Source: Mytilus californianus (taxonomy: Eukaryota; Mollusca; Bivalvia; Mytilida; Mytilidae). From it: a stretch of DNA of 64,000 nt. Position numbers and translations under genes: made by a program. The notes beneath the pieces were generated by a model. That model worked only from the letters and a program-made list of their open reading frames with translations. It was not told the origin of the DNA and searched no databases. Shown here piece by piece: positions 33,000 through 47,300 of the stretch; positions within the stretch are counted from its first letter, which is position 1, and every line of letters starts with the position of its first letter. Where the stretch lies: NCBI RefSeq assembly GCF_021869535.1, contig NW_026262738.1, positions 532,477 to 596,476 of the forward strand, given 5' to 3'.

Positions 33000-35900
33000 T
33001 AGTGAAAACCTACCTGAGACCGCTTAAATGAGGGTGAGACCCCCCCTGGTCTTTCAATGTCCATACAATTCAACATAAGTATAGACTCTGTATATGTAAA
33101 GGTTGTATTAGAAGGATTTCCCAGAACAATGTCATCATCGATATCTACGGAGGGCTTAGATTGTCACTTTTCAGCTAAAAATTGTCAAAATTTTAGGACA
33201 AAGGGCATATGGCAATGGTGAGAGCCCCCTGATCTCTCAATCTTTCTAATACATGTATTATGCAGACATTTAGTTAATAGGTAGATACAAACGTGACTTA
33301 AAGGAATTTGGGTACACTTTCTGTCTTCTATGTTTACGGAGCGCCCAAAGTGCTAAGTGGATATTAAAAAAATATAGTGAAAACCTACCTGAGACCGCTT
33401 AAATGAGGATGAGATCCCCCTGGTCTTTTAATGTCAATACAACTCAACTTAATTATAGACTCTGTATATGTAAAGGTTGCATTAGAAGGATTTCCCAGAA
33501 TAATGTTATCATCGATATCTACGGAGGGCTTAGATTGTCACTTTCCAGCTAAAAATTGTCAAAATTTTAGGACAAAGGGCACATGGCAATGGTGAGAGCC
33601 CCCTGATCTCTCAATCTTTCTAATATTATGCAGACATTTAGTTAATAGGTAGATACAAACGTGACTAAAAGGAATTTCGGTACACTTTTTGTCTTCTATG
33701 TTTACGGAGCGCCCAAAGTACTAATTGGACATTCAAAAAATATAGTGAAAACCTACCTGAGACCGCTTAAATGAGGGTGAGACCCCCCTGGTCTTTCAAT
33801 GTCCATACAATTCAACTCAATTATAGACTCTGTATATGTAAAGGTTGTATTAGAAGGATTTCGCAGAATAATGTCATCATCGATATCTACGGAGGGCTTA
33901 GATTGTCACTTTTCAGCTAAAAATTGTCAAAATTTTAGGACAAAGGACATATGGCAATGGTGAGAGCCCCCTGATCTCTCAATCTTTCTAATACATGTAT
34001 TATGCAGACATTTAGTTAATAGGTAGATACAAACGTGACTTAAAGGAATTTGGGTACAGTTTCTGTCTTCTATGTTTACGGAGCGCCCAAAGTGCCAATT
34101 GGATATTCAAAAAATATAGTGAAAACCTACCTGAGACCGCTTAAATGAGGGTGAGACCCCCCTGGTCTTTTAATGTCCATACAATTCAACTTAATTATAA
34201 ACTCTGTATATGTAAATGTTGTATTAGAAGGAATTCCTAGAATAATGTCATCATTGATATCTACGGAGTGATTAGTTTGTCACTTTTCAGCTAAAAATTG
34301 TCAAAATTTTACGACAAAGGGCACATGGCAATGGTCAGAGCCCCCTGATCTCTCAATCTTTCTAATATTATGCAGACATTTAGTTAATAGGTAGATACAA
34401 ACGTGACTAAAAGGAATTTGGGTACGCAAATTGGATATTCAAAAAATATAGTGAAAACCTACCTGAGACCGCTTAAATGAGGGTGAGACCCCCCTGGTCT
34501 TTCAATGACCATACAACTCAACTTAATTATAGAATCTGTATATGTAAAGGTTGTATTAGAAGGATTTCCCAGAATAATGTCATCATCGATATCTACGGAG
34601 GGCTTAGATTGTCACTCTCCAGCTAAAAATTGTCAAAATTTTAGGTCAAAGGGCACATGGCAATGGTGAGAGCCCCCTGATCTCTCAATCTTTCTAATAT
34701 TATGCAGACATTTAGTTAGTAGGTAGATACAAATGTGACTAAAAGGAATTTTGGTACACTTTCTGTCTTCTACGTTTACGGAGCGCCCAAAGTTCCAATT
34801 GGATATTCAAAAAATATAGTGAAAACCTACCTGAGACCGCTTAAATGAGCGTGAGACCCCCCTGGTCTTTCAATGTCCATACAATTCAACTTAATTATAG
34901 ACTCTGTATATGTAAAGGTTGTATTAGAAGGATTTTTCAGAATAATGTCATCATCGATATCTACGGAGGACTTAGATTGTCACTTTTCATCTAAAAATTG
35001 TCAAAATTTTAGGACAAAGGGCACATGGCAATGGTGAGAGCCCCCTGATCTCTCAATCTTTCTAATATTATGCAGACATTTAGTTAATAGGTAGATACAA
35101 ACGTGACTAAAAGGAATTTGGGTACACTTTTTGTCTTCTATGTTTACGGAGCGCCCAAAGTACTAATTGGACATTCAAAAAATATAGTGAAAACCTAACT
35201 GAGACCGCTTAAATGAGGGTGAGACCCCCCTGGTCTTTCAATGTCCATACAATTCAACTCAATTATAGACTCTGTATATGTAAAGGTTGTATTAGAAGGA
35301 TTTCTCAGAATAATGTCATCATCGATATCTACGGAGGGCTTAGTTTGTCACTTTTCAGCTAAAAATTGTCAAAATTTTAGGACAAAGGACATATGGCAAT
35401 GGTGAGAGCCCCCTGATCTCTCAATCTTTCTAATACATGTATTATGCAGACATTTAGTTAATAGGTAGATACAAACGTGACTTAAAGGAATTTGGGTACA
35501 CTTTCTGTCTTCTATGTTTACGGAGCGCCCAAAGTGCCAATTGGATATTCAAAAAATATAGTGAAAACCTACCTGAGACCGCTTAAATGAGGGTGAGACC
35601 CCCCTGGTCTTTTAATGTCCATACAATTCAACTTAATTATAAACTCTGTATATGTAAATGTTGTATTAGAAGGAATTCCTAGAATAATGTCATCATCGAT
35701 ATCTACGGAGTGCTTAGTTTGTCACTTTTCAGCTAAAAATTGTCAAAATTTTACGACAAAGGGCACATGGCAATGGTCAGAGCCCCCTGATCTCTCAATC
35801 TTTCTAATATTATGCAGACATTTAGTTAATAGGTAGATACAAACGTGACTAAAAGGAATTTGGGTACGCAAATTGGATATTCAAAAAATATAGTGAAAAC

Positions 35901-36900
35901 CTACCTGAGACCGCTTAAATGAGGGTGAGACCCCCCTGGTCTTTCAATGACCATACAACTCAACTTAATTATAGAATCTGTATATGTAAAGGTTGTATTA
36001 GAAGGATTTCCCAGAATAATGTCATCATCGATATCTACGGATTACTTAGATTGTCACTCTCCAGCTAAAAATTGTCAAAATTTTAGGTCAAAGGGCACAT
36101 GGCACTGGTGAGAGCCCCCTGATCTCTCAATCTTTCTAATATTATGCAGACATTTAGTTAGTAGGTAGATACAAATGTGACTAAAAGGAATTTTGGTACA
36201 CTTTCTGTCTTCTACGTTTACGGAGCACCCAAAGTTCCAATTGGATATTCAAAAAATATAGTGAAAACCTACCTGAGACCGCTTAAATGAGCGTGAGACC
36301 CCCCTGGTCTTTCAATGTCCATACAATTCAACTTAATTATAGACTCTGTATATGTAAAGGTTGTATTAGAAGGATTTTTCAGAATAATGTCATCATCGAT
36401 ATCTACGGAGGACTTAGATTGTCACTTTTCATCTAAAAATTGTCAAAAGTTTAGGACAAAGGGCACATGGCAATGGTGAGAGCCCCCTGATCTCTCAATC
36501 TTTCTAATATTATGCAGACATTTAGTTAATAGGTAGATACAAACGTGACTAAAAGGAATTTGGGTACACTTTCTGTCTTCTATGTTTACGGAGCGCCCAA
36601 AGTACCAATTGGATATTCAAAAAATATAGTGAAAACCTACCTGAGACCGCTTAAATGAGGGTGAGACCCCCCCTGGTCTTTCAATGTCCATACAATTCAA
36701 CATAAGTATAGACTCTGTATATGTAAAGGTTGTATTAGAAGGATTTCCCAGAACAATGTCATCATCGATATCTACGGAGGGCTTAGATTGTCACTTTTCA
36801 GCTAAAAATTGTCAAAATTTTAGGACAAAGGGCATATGGCAATGGTGAGAGCCCCCTGATCTCTCAATCTTTCTAATACATGTATTATGCAGACATTTAG
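33000..36900 (+). repeat. higher-order repeat of ~1.44 kb in the satellite
   Basis: Diagnostic variants recur 1442-1443 bp apart: ACATGTAT insertions at 33993, 35435 and 36878; the shortened GGTACGCAAATTGG junction at 34421 and 35863; GAGCGTGAGACC at 34847 and 36289. This is four units (one shortened) amplified as a block. Confidence 0.85.
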
Positions 36901-37759
36901 TTAATAGGTAGATACAAACGTGACTTAAAGGAATTTGGGTACACTTTCTGTCTTCTATGTTTACGGAGCGCCCAAAGTGCCAATTGGATATTCAAAAAAT
37001 ATAGTGAAAACCTACCTGAGACCGCTTAAATGAGGGTGAGACCCCCCTGGTCTTTTAATGTCCATACAACTCAACTTAATTATAGACTCTGTATATGTAA
37101 AGGTTGTATTAGAAGGATTTCCCAGAATAATGTCATCATCGATATCTACGGAGGACTTAGATTGTCACTTTTCATCTAAAATTTGTCAAAATTTTAGGAC
37201 AAAAGACACATGGCAATGGTCAGAGCCCCCTGATCTCTCAATCTTCCTAATATTATGCAGACATTTAGTTAAAAGGTAGATACAAACGTGATTAAAAGGA
37301 ATTTGGATACACTTTCTGTCTTCTATGTTTACGGAGCGCCCAAAGTGCCAATTCGATATTCAAAAAATATAGTGAAAACCTACCTGAAACCGCTTAAATG
37401 AGGGTGAGACCCCCCTGGTCTTTTAATGTCCATACAATTCAACTTAATTATAGACTCTGTATATGTAAAGATTGAATTTGAAGGATTTCCCAGAATAATG
37501 TCATCATCGATATCTACGGAGGGCTTAAATTGTCACTTTTCAGCTAAAAATTGTCAAAATTTAAAGACAAAGGGCACATGACAATGGTGAGAGCCCCTGA
37601 AATCTCAATCTTTCTAATATTATGCAGACATTTAGTTAATAGGAAGATACAAACGTGACTAAAAGGAATTTGGGTACACTTTCTGTCTTCCATGTTTACG
37701 GAGCGCCCAAAGTGCCAATTAGATATTCAAAAAATATAGTGAAAACCTACCTGAGACCG

Positions 37760-37800
37760 CTTAAATGAGGGTGAGACCGCTTAAATGAGGGTGAGACCCC
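37760..37800 (+). repeat. 20-bp tandem duplication in one unit
   Basis: CCGCTTAAATGAGGGTGAGA is present twice in a row. A similar event with GCTTGAATAAGGGTGAGACC is at 39990-40030. Confidence 0.8.
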
Positions 37801-40800
37801 CCTGGTCTTTCAATGTCCATACAATTCAATATATTCATAGATTCTGTATATGTAAAGGTGGTATTAGAAAAATTTCCCTGAATAATGTCATCATCGATAT
37901 CTACGGAGGGCTTAGATTGTCACTTATCAGCTAAAAATTGTCAAAATTTTAGGACAAAGGACACATGGCAATGGTGAGAGCCCCTGATCTCTCAATCTTT
38001 CTAATATTATGCAGACATTTAAATAAAATGGTAGATACAAACGTGATTAAAATGAATTTGGGAACAGTTACTGTCTTCCATGTTTACGGAGCGCCCAAAG
38101 TGCGAATTGGATATTCAAAAGATATAGTGAAAACCTACCTGAGACCGCTTAAATGAGGGTGAGACCCCCCTGGTCTTTCAATGTCCATACAATTCAACTT
38201 AATTATAGACTCTGTATATGTTAAGGTTGTAATAGAAGGATTTCCCAGAATAGTGTCATCATCGATATCTACGGAGGGCTTAGATTGTCACTTTTCAACT
38301 AAAAATTGTCAAAATTTTATTAGGACAAAGGGCACATGGCAATGGTGAGAGCCCCCCTGATCTCTCAATCTTTCTAATATTATGCGGATATTTAGTCAAT
38401 AGGAAGATACAAACGTGACTTAAAGGAATTTGGGAACACTTATTGTCTTCCATGTTTACGGAGCGCCCAAAGTGCCAATTGGATATTCAAAAAATATAGT
38501 GAAATCCTACTTGAGACCGCTTAAATGAGGGTGAGACCCCCCCTGGTCTTTCAATGTTCATATAATTCAACTTAATTATAGACTCTGTATATGTTAAGGT
38601 TGTATTAAAAGGATTTTCCAGAATAATGTCATCATCGATATCTACGGAGGGCTTGTTTTGTCACTTTTCAGCTAAAAATTGTCAAAATTTTAGGACAAAG
38701 GGCACATGGCAATGGTGAGAGCCCCTGATCACTCAATCTTTCTAATATTATGCAGACATTTATTTAATAGGTAGATACAAACGTGACTAAAAGGAATTTG
38801 GGAAAACTTTCTGTCTTCCATGTTTACGGAGCGCCCAAAGTGCCAATTGGATATTCAAAAAATATAGTGAAAACCTACTTGAGAGAGCTTAAATGAGGGT
38901 GAGACACCCTGGTCTTTCAATGTCCATACAATTCAACTTAATTATAGACTCTGTATATGTTAAGGTTGTATTAAAAGGATTTTCCAGAATAATGTCATCA
39001 TCGATATCTACGGAGGGCTTAGATTGTCACTTTTCAGCTAAAAATTGTCAAAATTTTAGGACAAAGGGCAACATGGCAATGGTGAGAGCCCCCTGATCTT
39101 TCAATCTTTCTAATATTATGCAGACATTTAGTTAATAGGTAGATACAAACGTGACTAAAAGGAATTCGGGAACACTTTCTGTATTCTATGTTTACGGAGC
39201 GCCCAAACTGCCAATTGGATATTCAAAAAATAAAGTGAAAACCTACCTGTGACCGCTTAAATGAGGGTGAGACCCCCTGGTCTTTCAATTTCCATAGAAT
39301 TCAACATATTCATGGACTCTGTATATATGTTAAGGTTGTATTAGAAGGATTTCCCAGAATAATGTCATCATCGATATCTACGGAGGGCTTAGATTGTCAC
39401 TTTTCAGCTAAAAATTGTCAAAATTTTAGGATAAAGGGCACATGGCAATGGTGAGAGCCCCCTGATCTCTCAATCTTTCCAATATTATGCAGACATTTAG
39501 TAATAGGTAGATACAAACGTGACTAAAAGGAATTTGGGAATACTTTCTGTCTTCTGTGTTTACGGAGCGCCCAAAGTGCCAATTGGATATTCAAAAAATA
39601 AAGTGAAAACCTACCTGTGACCGCTTAAATGAGGGTGAGACCCCCTGGTCTTTCAATTTCCATACAATTCAACTTAATTATAGACTCTGTATATGTAAAG
39701 GTTATATTAGAAGGATTTCTCAGAATAATGTAATCATCGATATCTACGGAGGGCTTAGATTGTCACTTTTCAGTTAAAAATTGTGAAAATTTTAGGACAA
39801 AGGGCACATGGCAATGGTGAGAGCCCCTGATCTCTCAATCTTTCTAATATTATGTAGACATTTAGTTAAAATGGTAGATACAAACGTGACTAAAAGGAAT
39901 TTGGGAACACTTTCTGTCTTCCATGTTTACGGAGCGCCCAAAGTGTCAATTGGATATTCCAAAAAATATAGTGAAAACCTACTTGAGACCGCTTGAATAA
40001 GGGTGAGACCGCTTAAATGAGGGTGAGACCCCCCTGGTCTTTCAATGTCCATACAATTCAACTTAATTATAGACTCTGTATATGTAAAGATTGTATTACA
40101 TGAAGAAGGATTTCCCAGAATAATGTCATCATCGATATCTACGGAGGGCTTAGATTGTCACTTTTCAGCTAAAAATTGTCAAAATTTTAAGACAAAGGGC
40201 ACATGGCAATGGTGAGAGCCTCCTGATCTCTCAATCTTTCTAATATTATGCAGACATTTAGTTAAAATGGAAGAAACAAACGTGACTAAAAGGAATTTGG
40301 GAACACTTTCTGTCTTCTATGTTTACGGAGCGCCCAAAGTGCCAATTGGATATTAAAAAAATACAGTGAAAACCTACTTGAGACCGCTTAAATGAGGGTG
40401 CGACCCCCCCTGGTCTTTCAATGTCCATACAATTCAACTTAATTATAGACTCTGTATATGTTACGCTTGTATGAGAAGGATTTCCCAGAATGATGTCATC
40501 ATCGATATCTACGGAGGGCTTAGATTGTCACTTTTCAGCTAAAAATTGTCAAAATTTTAGGACAAAGGGCACATGGCAATGGTGAGAGCCCCATAATCTC
40601 TCAATCTTTCTAATATTATGCAGACATTTAATTAAAATGGTAGAAACAAACGTGACTAAAAGGAATTTGGGAACACTTTCTGTCATCTATGTTTACGGAG
40701 CGCCCAAAGTGCCAATTGGATATTGAAAAAATATAGTGAAAACCTACTTGAGACCGCTTAAATGAGGGTGAGACCCCCCCTGGTCTTTCAATGTCCATAC

Positions 40801-43800
40801 AATTCAACTTAATTATAGACTCTGTTTATGTTAAGGTTGTATGAGAAGGATTTTCCAGAATGATGTCATCATCGATATCTACGGAGGGCTTAGATTGTCA
40901 CTTTTCAGCTAAAAATTGTCAAAATTTTAGGACAAAGGGCACATGGCAATGGTAAGAGCCTTGATCTCTCAATCTTTCTAATATTCTGCAGACATTTAGT
41001 TAATAGGTAGATACAAACGTGACTAAAAGGAATTTGGGTACACTTTCTGTCTTCTATGTTTACGGAGCGCCCAAAGTGCCAATTGGATATTCAAAAAATA
41101 TAGTGAAAACCTACTTGAGACCGCTTAAATGAGGGTGAGACCCCCCTGGTCGTTCAATGTCCATACAATTCAACTTAATTATAGACTCTGTATATGTAGA
41201 GGTTGTATTAGAAGGATTTCCCAGAATAATATCATCATCGATATCTACGGAGGGCTTAGATTGTCACTTTTCAGCTAAAAATTGTCAAAATTTTAGGACA
41301 AAGGGCACATGGCAATGGTGAGAGCCCCCTGATCTCTCAATCTTTCTAATATTATGCAGACATTTAGTTAATAGGTAGATACAAACGTGACTAAAAGGAA
41401 TTTTGGTACTTTTTATGTCTTCTATTGTTACGGAGCGCCCAAAGTGCCAATTGGATATTCAAAAAATATAGTGAAAACCTACCTGAGACCGCTTAAATGA
41501 GGGTGAGACCCCCCTGGTCTTTCAATGTCCATACAATTCAACTTAATTATAGACTCTATATATGTCAATCTTGTTTCAGAAGGATTTCCCAGAATAATGT
41601 CCTCATCGATAACTTCGGAGGGCTTAGATTGTCATTTTCAGCTAAAAATTGTCAAAATTTTAGGACAAAGGGAACATGGCAATGGTGAGAGCCTCCTAAT
41701 CTCTCAATCTTTCTAGTATTAGGCAGACATTTAGTTAAAATGGTAGATACAAACGTGACTAAAAGGAATTTGGGAACACTTTCTGTCTGCTATGTTTACG
41801 GAGCGCCCAAAGTGCCAATTGGATATTCAAAAAATATAGTGAAAACCTACTTGAGACCGCTTAAATAAGGGTGAGACCCCCCCTGGTCTTTCAATGTCCA
41901 TACAATTCAATTTAATTATAGACTCTGTATATGTTAAGGTTGTATGAGAAGGATTTACCAGAATAATGTCATCATCGATATCTACGGAGGGCTTAGATTG
42001 TCACTTTTCAGCTAAAAATTGTCAAAATTTTAGGACAAAGGGAACATGGCAATGGTGAGAGCCCCTGATCTCTCAATCTTTCTAATATTATGCAGACATT
42101 TAGTTAATAGGTAGATACAAACGTGACTTAAAGGAATTTGGGAACACTTTCTGTCTGCTATGTTTACGGAGCGCCCAAAGTGCCAATTGGATATTCAAAA
42201 AATATAGTGAAAACCTACTTGAGACCGCTTAAATGAGCGTGAGATCCCCCCTGGTCTTTCAATGTCCATACAATTCAACTTAATTATAGACTCTGTATAT
42301 GTTAAGGTTGTATGAGAAGGATTTACCAGAATAATGTCATCATCGATATCTACGGAGGGCTTAGATTGTCACTTTTCAGCTAAAAATTATCAAAATTTTA
42401 GGACAAAGGGAACATGGCAATGGTGAGAGCCCCTGATCTCTCAATCTTTCTAATATTATGCAGACATTTAGTTAATAGGTAGATACAAACGTGACTAAAA
42501 GAAATTTGGGTACACTTTCTGTCTTCCATGTTTACGGAGCGCCCAAAGTGCTAATTGGATATTCAAAAAATATAGTGAAAACCTACCTGTGACCGCTTAA
42601 ATGAGGGTGAGACCCCTGGTCTTTCAATGTCCATACAATTCAACTTAACCATAGACTCTGTATATGTGAAGGTTGTATTAGAAGGATTTTCCAGAATTAT
42701 GTCATCATCAATATCTACGGAGGGCTAAGATTGTCACTTTTCAGCTAAAAATTGTCAAAATTTTAGGACAAAGGGAACATGGCAATGGTGAGAGTCCTGA
42801 TCTCTCAATCTTTCTAATATTATGCAGACATTTATTTAATATGTAGATACAAACGGGACTTAAAGGAATTTTGGTACTTTTTATGTCTTCTATTGTTACG
42901 GAGCGCCCAAAGTGCCAATTGGATATTCAAAAAATATAGTGAAAACCTACTTGAGACCGCTTAAAACAGGGTGAGACCCCCCTGGTCTTTCAATGTCCAT
43001 ACAATTCAACTTAATTATAGACTCTGTATATGTAAAGTTGTATTAGAATGATTTCCCAGAATAATGTCATCATCGATATCTACGGAGGGCTTAGATTGTC
43101 ACTTTTCAGCTAAAAATTGTCAAAATTTTAGGACAAAGGGCACATGGCAATGGTGAGAGCACCCTGATCTCTCAATCTTTCTAATATTATTCAGACATTT
43201 AGTTAATAGGTAGATACAAACGTGACTAAAAGGAATTTGGGTACACGTTCTGTCTTCTATGTTTACGGAGCGCCCAAAGTGCCAATTGGATATTCAAAAA
43301 ATATAGTGAAACCTACTTGAGACCGCTTAAATGAGGGTTAGACCCCACTGGTCTTTCAATGTCCATACAATTCAACTTAATTATAGACTCTGTATATGTT
43401 AAGTTTGTATTAGAAGGATTTCCCAGAATAATGTCATCATCGATATCTACGGAGGGCTTAGATTGTCACTTTTCAGCTAAAAATTGTCAAAATTTTAGGA
43501 CAAAGGGCACGTGGCAATGGTGAGAACCCCCTGATCTCACATTCTTTCTAATATTATGCAGACATTTAGTTAATAGGTAGATACAAACGTGACTAAATGA
43601 AATTTGGGTACACTTTCTGTCTTCCATTTTTACGGAGCGCCCAAAGTGCCAATTGGATTTTCAAAAAATATGGTGAAAACCTACCTGAGACCGCTTAAAT
43701 GAGGGTGAGACCCCCGTGGTCTTTCAATGTCCATACAATTCAACTTAATTATAGACTCTGTATATGTAAAGATTGTATTAGAAGGATTTTCCAGAATAAT

Positions 43801-44399
43801 GTCATCATCGATATCTACGGAGGGCTTAGATTGTCACTTTTCAGTTAAAAATTGTCAAAATTTTAGGACAAAAGGCACATGGCAATGGTGAGAGCCCCCT
43901 GATCTCTCAATCTTTCTAATATTATGCAGACATTTACTTAATAGGTAGATACAAACGTGACTAAAAGGAATCTGAATACACTTTCTGTCTTCTATGTTTA
44001 CGGAGCGCCCAAAGTGCCAATGGGATATTCAAAAAATATAGTGAAAACCTTCCTGAGACCGCTTAAATGAGGGTGAGACCCCCCTGGTCTTTCAATGTCC
44101 ATACAATTCAACTTAATTATAGACTCTGTATATGTCAAGGTTGTATTAGAAGGATTTCTAAGAATAATGTCATCATCGATATCTACGGAGGGCTTAGATT
44201 GTCACTTTTCAGCAAAAAATTGTCAAAATTTTAGGACAAAAGGCATATGGCAATGATGAGAGCCCCCTGATCTCTCAATCTTTCTAATATTAAGCAGACA
44301 TTTACTTAATAGGTAGATACAAACGTGACTAAAAGGAATTTGGGTACACTTTCTGTCTTCCATGTTTACGGAGCGCCCAAAGTGCCAATTGGATATTCA

Positions 44400-47300
44400 A
44401 AAAATATAGTGAAAACCTACCTGAGACCGCTTAAATGAGGGTGAGACCCCCCTGGTCTTTCAATGTCCATATAATTCAACTTAATTATAGACTCTGTATA
44501 TGTAAAGGTTGTGTTAGAAGGATTTTTCAGAATAATGTCATCATCGATATCTACGGAGGGCTTAGATTGTCACTTTTCAGTTGAAAATTGTCAAAATTTT
44601 AGGACAAAGGGCACATGGCAATGGTGAGAGCCCCCTGATCTCTCAATCTTTCTAATATTATGCAGACATTTACTTAATAGGTAGATACAAACGTGACTAA
44701 AAGGAATCTGGGTGCACTTTCTGTCTTCTATGTTTACGGAGCACCTAAAGTGCCAATTGGATATTCAAAAAATATAGTGAAAACCTACCTGAGACCGCTT
44801 AAATGAGGGTGAGACCCCCCTGGTCTTTCAATGTCCATACAATTCAATTTAATTATAGACTCTGTATATGTAAAGGTTGTATAAGAAGGATTTCCCATAA
44901 TAATGTTATCATCGATATCTACGGAGGGCTTAGATTGTCACTTTTCAACAAAAAATTGTCAAAATTTTAGGACAAAGGGCACATGGCAATGGTGAGAGCC
45001 CCCTGATCTCTCAATCTTTCTAATATTATGTAGACATTTATCTAATAGGTAGATACAAACGTGACTAAAAGGAATTTGGGAACACTTTCTGTCTTCTATG
45101 TTTACGGAGCGCCCAAAGTGCCAATTGGATATTAAAAAAAATATAGTGAAAACCTACCTTAGACCGCTTAAATGAGAGTGAGACCCCCCTGGTCTTTCAA
45201 TGTAAATACATTTCAACTTAATTATAGACTCTGTATATTTTAAGGTTTTATTAGAAGGATTTCCTAGAATAATGTCATCATCGATATCTACGGAGGGCTT
45301 AGATTGTCACTTTTCAGCTAAAAATTGACAAAATTTTAGGACAAAGGGCACATGGCAATGGTGAGAGCCCCTGATCTCTCAATCTTTCTAATATTATGCA
45401 GACATTTAGCTAACAGGTAGATACAAACATGACTAAAAGGAATTTGGGTACATTTTCTGTCTTCTATGATTACGGAGCGCCCAAAGTGCCAATTGGATAT
45501 TCAAAAAATATAGTGAATACCTATCTGAGACCGCTTAAATGAGGGTGAGACCCCCCCCCTAGTCTTTCGATGTATATGTAAAGCAACTTAATTATAGACT
45601 CTGTATATGTAAAGGTTGTATTAGAAGGATTTCAAAGAATAATGTCATCATCGATATCTACGGAGGGCTTAGATTTTCACTTTTCAGCAAAAAATTGTCA
45701 AAATTTTCGGACAAAAGGCACCTGGCAATGGTGAGAGCCCCCTGATCTCTCAATCTTTCTAATATTAAGCAGACTTTTACTTAATAGGTAGATACAAACG
45801 TGACTAAAAGGAATTTGGGTACACTTTCTGTCTTCCATGTTTACGGAGCGCCCAAAGTTCCAATTGGATATTCAAAAAATATAGTGAAAACCTACCTGAG
45901 ACCGCTTAAATGAGATTGAGACCCCCTGGTCTTTCAATGTCCATACAATTCAACTTAATTATAGACTCTGTATATGTAAAGGTTGCATAAGAAGGATTTC
46001 CCATAATAATGTTATCATCGATATCTACGGAGGGCTTAGATTGTTACTTTTCAGCAAAAAATTGTCAAAATTTTAGGACAAAGGGCACCTGGCAATGGTG
46101 AGAGCCCCCTGATCTCTCAATCTTTCTAATATTATGTAGACATTTATCTAATAGGTAGATACAAACGTGACTAAAAGGAATCTGGGTACACTTTCTGTCT
46201 TCCATGTTTACGGAGCGCCGAAAGTGCCAATTGGATATTAAAAAAAATGTAGTGAAAACCTACCTGAGACCGCTTAAATGAGAGTGAGACCCCCCTGGTC
46301 TTTCAATGTAAATACATTTCAACTTAATTATAGACTCTGCATATTTTAAGGTTTTATTAGAAGGATTTCCTAGAATAATGTCATCATCGATATCTACGGA
46401 GGGCTTAGATTGTCACTTTTCAGCTAAAATTTGTCAAAATTTTAGGACAAAGGGCACATGGCAATGGTGAGAGCCCCCTGAATTCTCAATCTTGCTAATA
46501 TTATGCAGACATTTACTTAATAGGTAGATACAAACGTGACTAAAAGGAATCTTGGTACACTTTCTGTCTTCTATGTTTACGGAGCGCCCAAAGTGCCAAT
46601 TGGATATTCAAAAAATATAGTGAAAACCTACCTGAGACCGCTTAAATGAGGGTGAGACCCCCCTGGTCTTTCAATGTCCATACAATTCAACTTAATTATA
46701 GACTCTGTATATGTAAAGGTTGTAGTAGAAGGATTTCCAAGAATAATGTCATCATCGATATCTACGGAGGGCTTAGATTGTCACTTTTCAGCAAAAAATT
46801 GTCAAAATGTTAGGACAAAGGGCACATGGCAATGGTGAGAGCCCCCTGATCTCTCAATCTTTCTAATATTATGTAGTCATCTATCTAATAGGTAGATACA
46901 AACGTGACTAAAAGGAATCTGGGTACACTTTTTGTCTTCCATGTTTACGGAGCGCCCAAAGTGCCAATTGGATATTCAAAAAATATAGTGAAAACCTACC
47001 TGAGACCGCTTAAATGAGAGTGAGACCCCCCTGGTCTTTCAATGTAAATACATTTCAACTTAATTATAGACTCTGCATATTTTAAGGTTTTATTAGAAGG
47101 ATTTCCTAGAATAAGGTCATCATCGATATCTACGGAGGGCTTAGATTTTCACTTTTCAGCTAAAAATTGTCAAAATTTTAGAACAAAGGGCACATGGCAA
47201 TGGTGAGAGCCCCCTGATCTCTCAATCTTTCTAATATTATGCAGACATTTAGCTAACAGATAGATACAAGCGTGACTAAAAGGAATTTGGGTACATTGTC

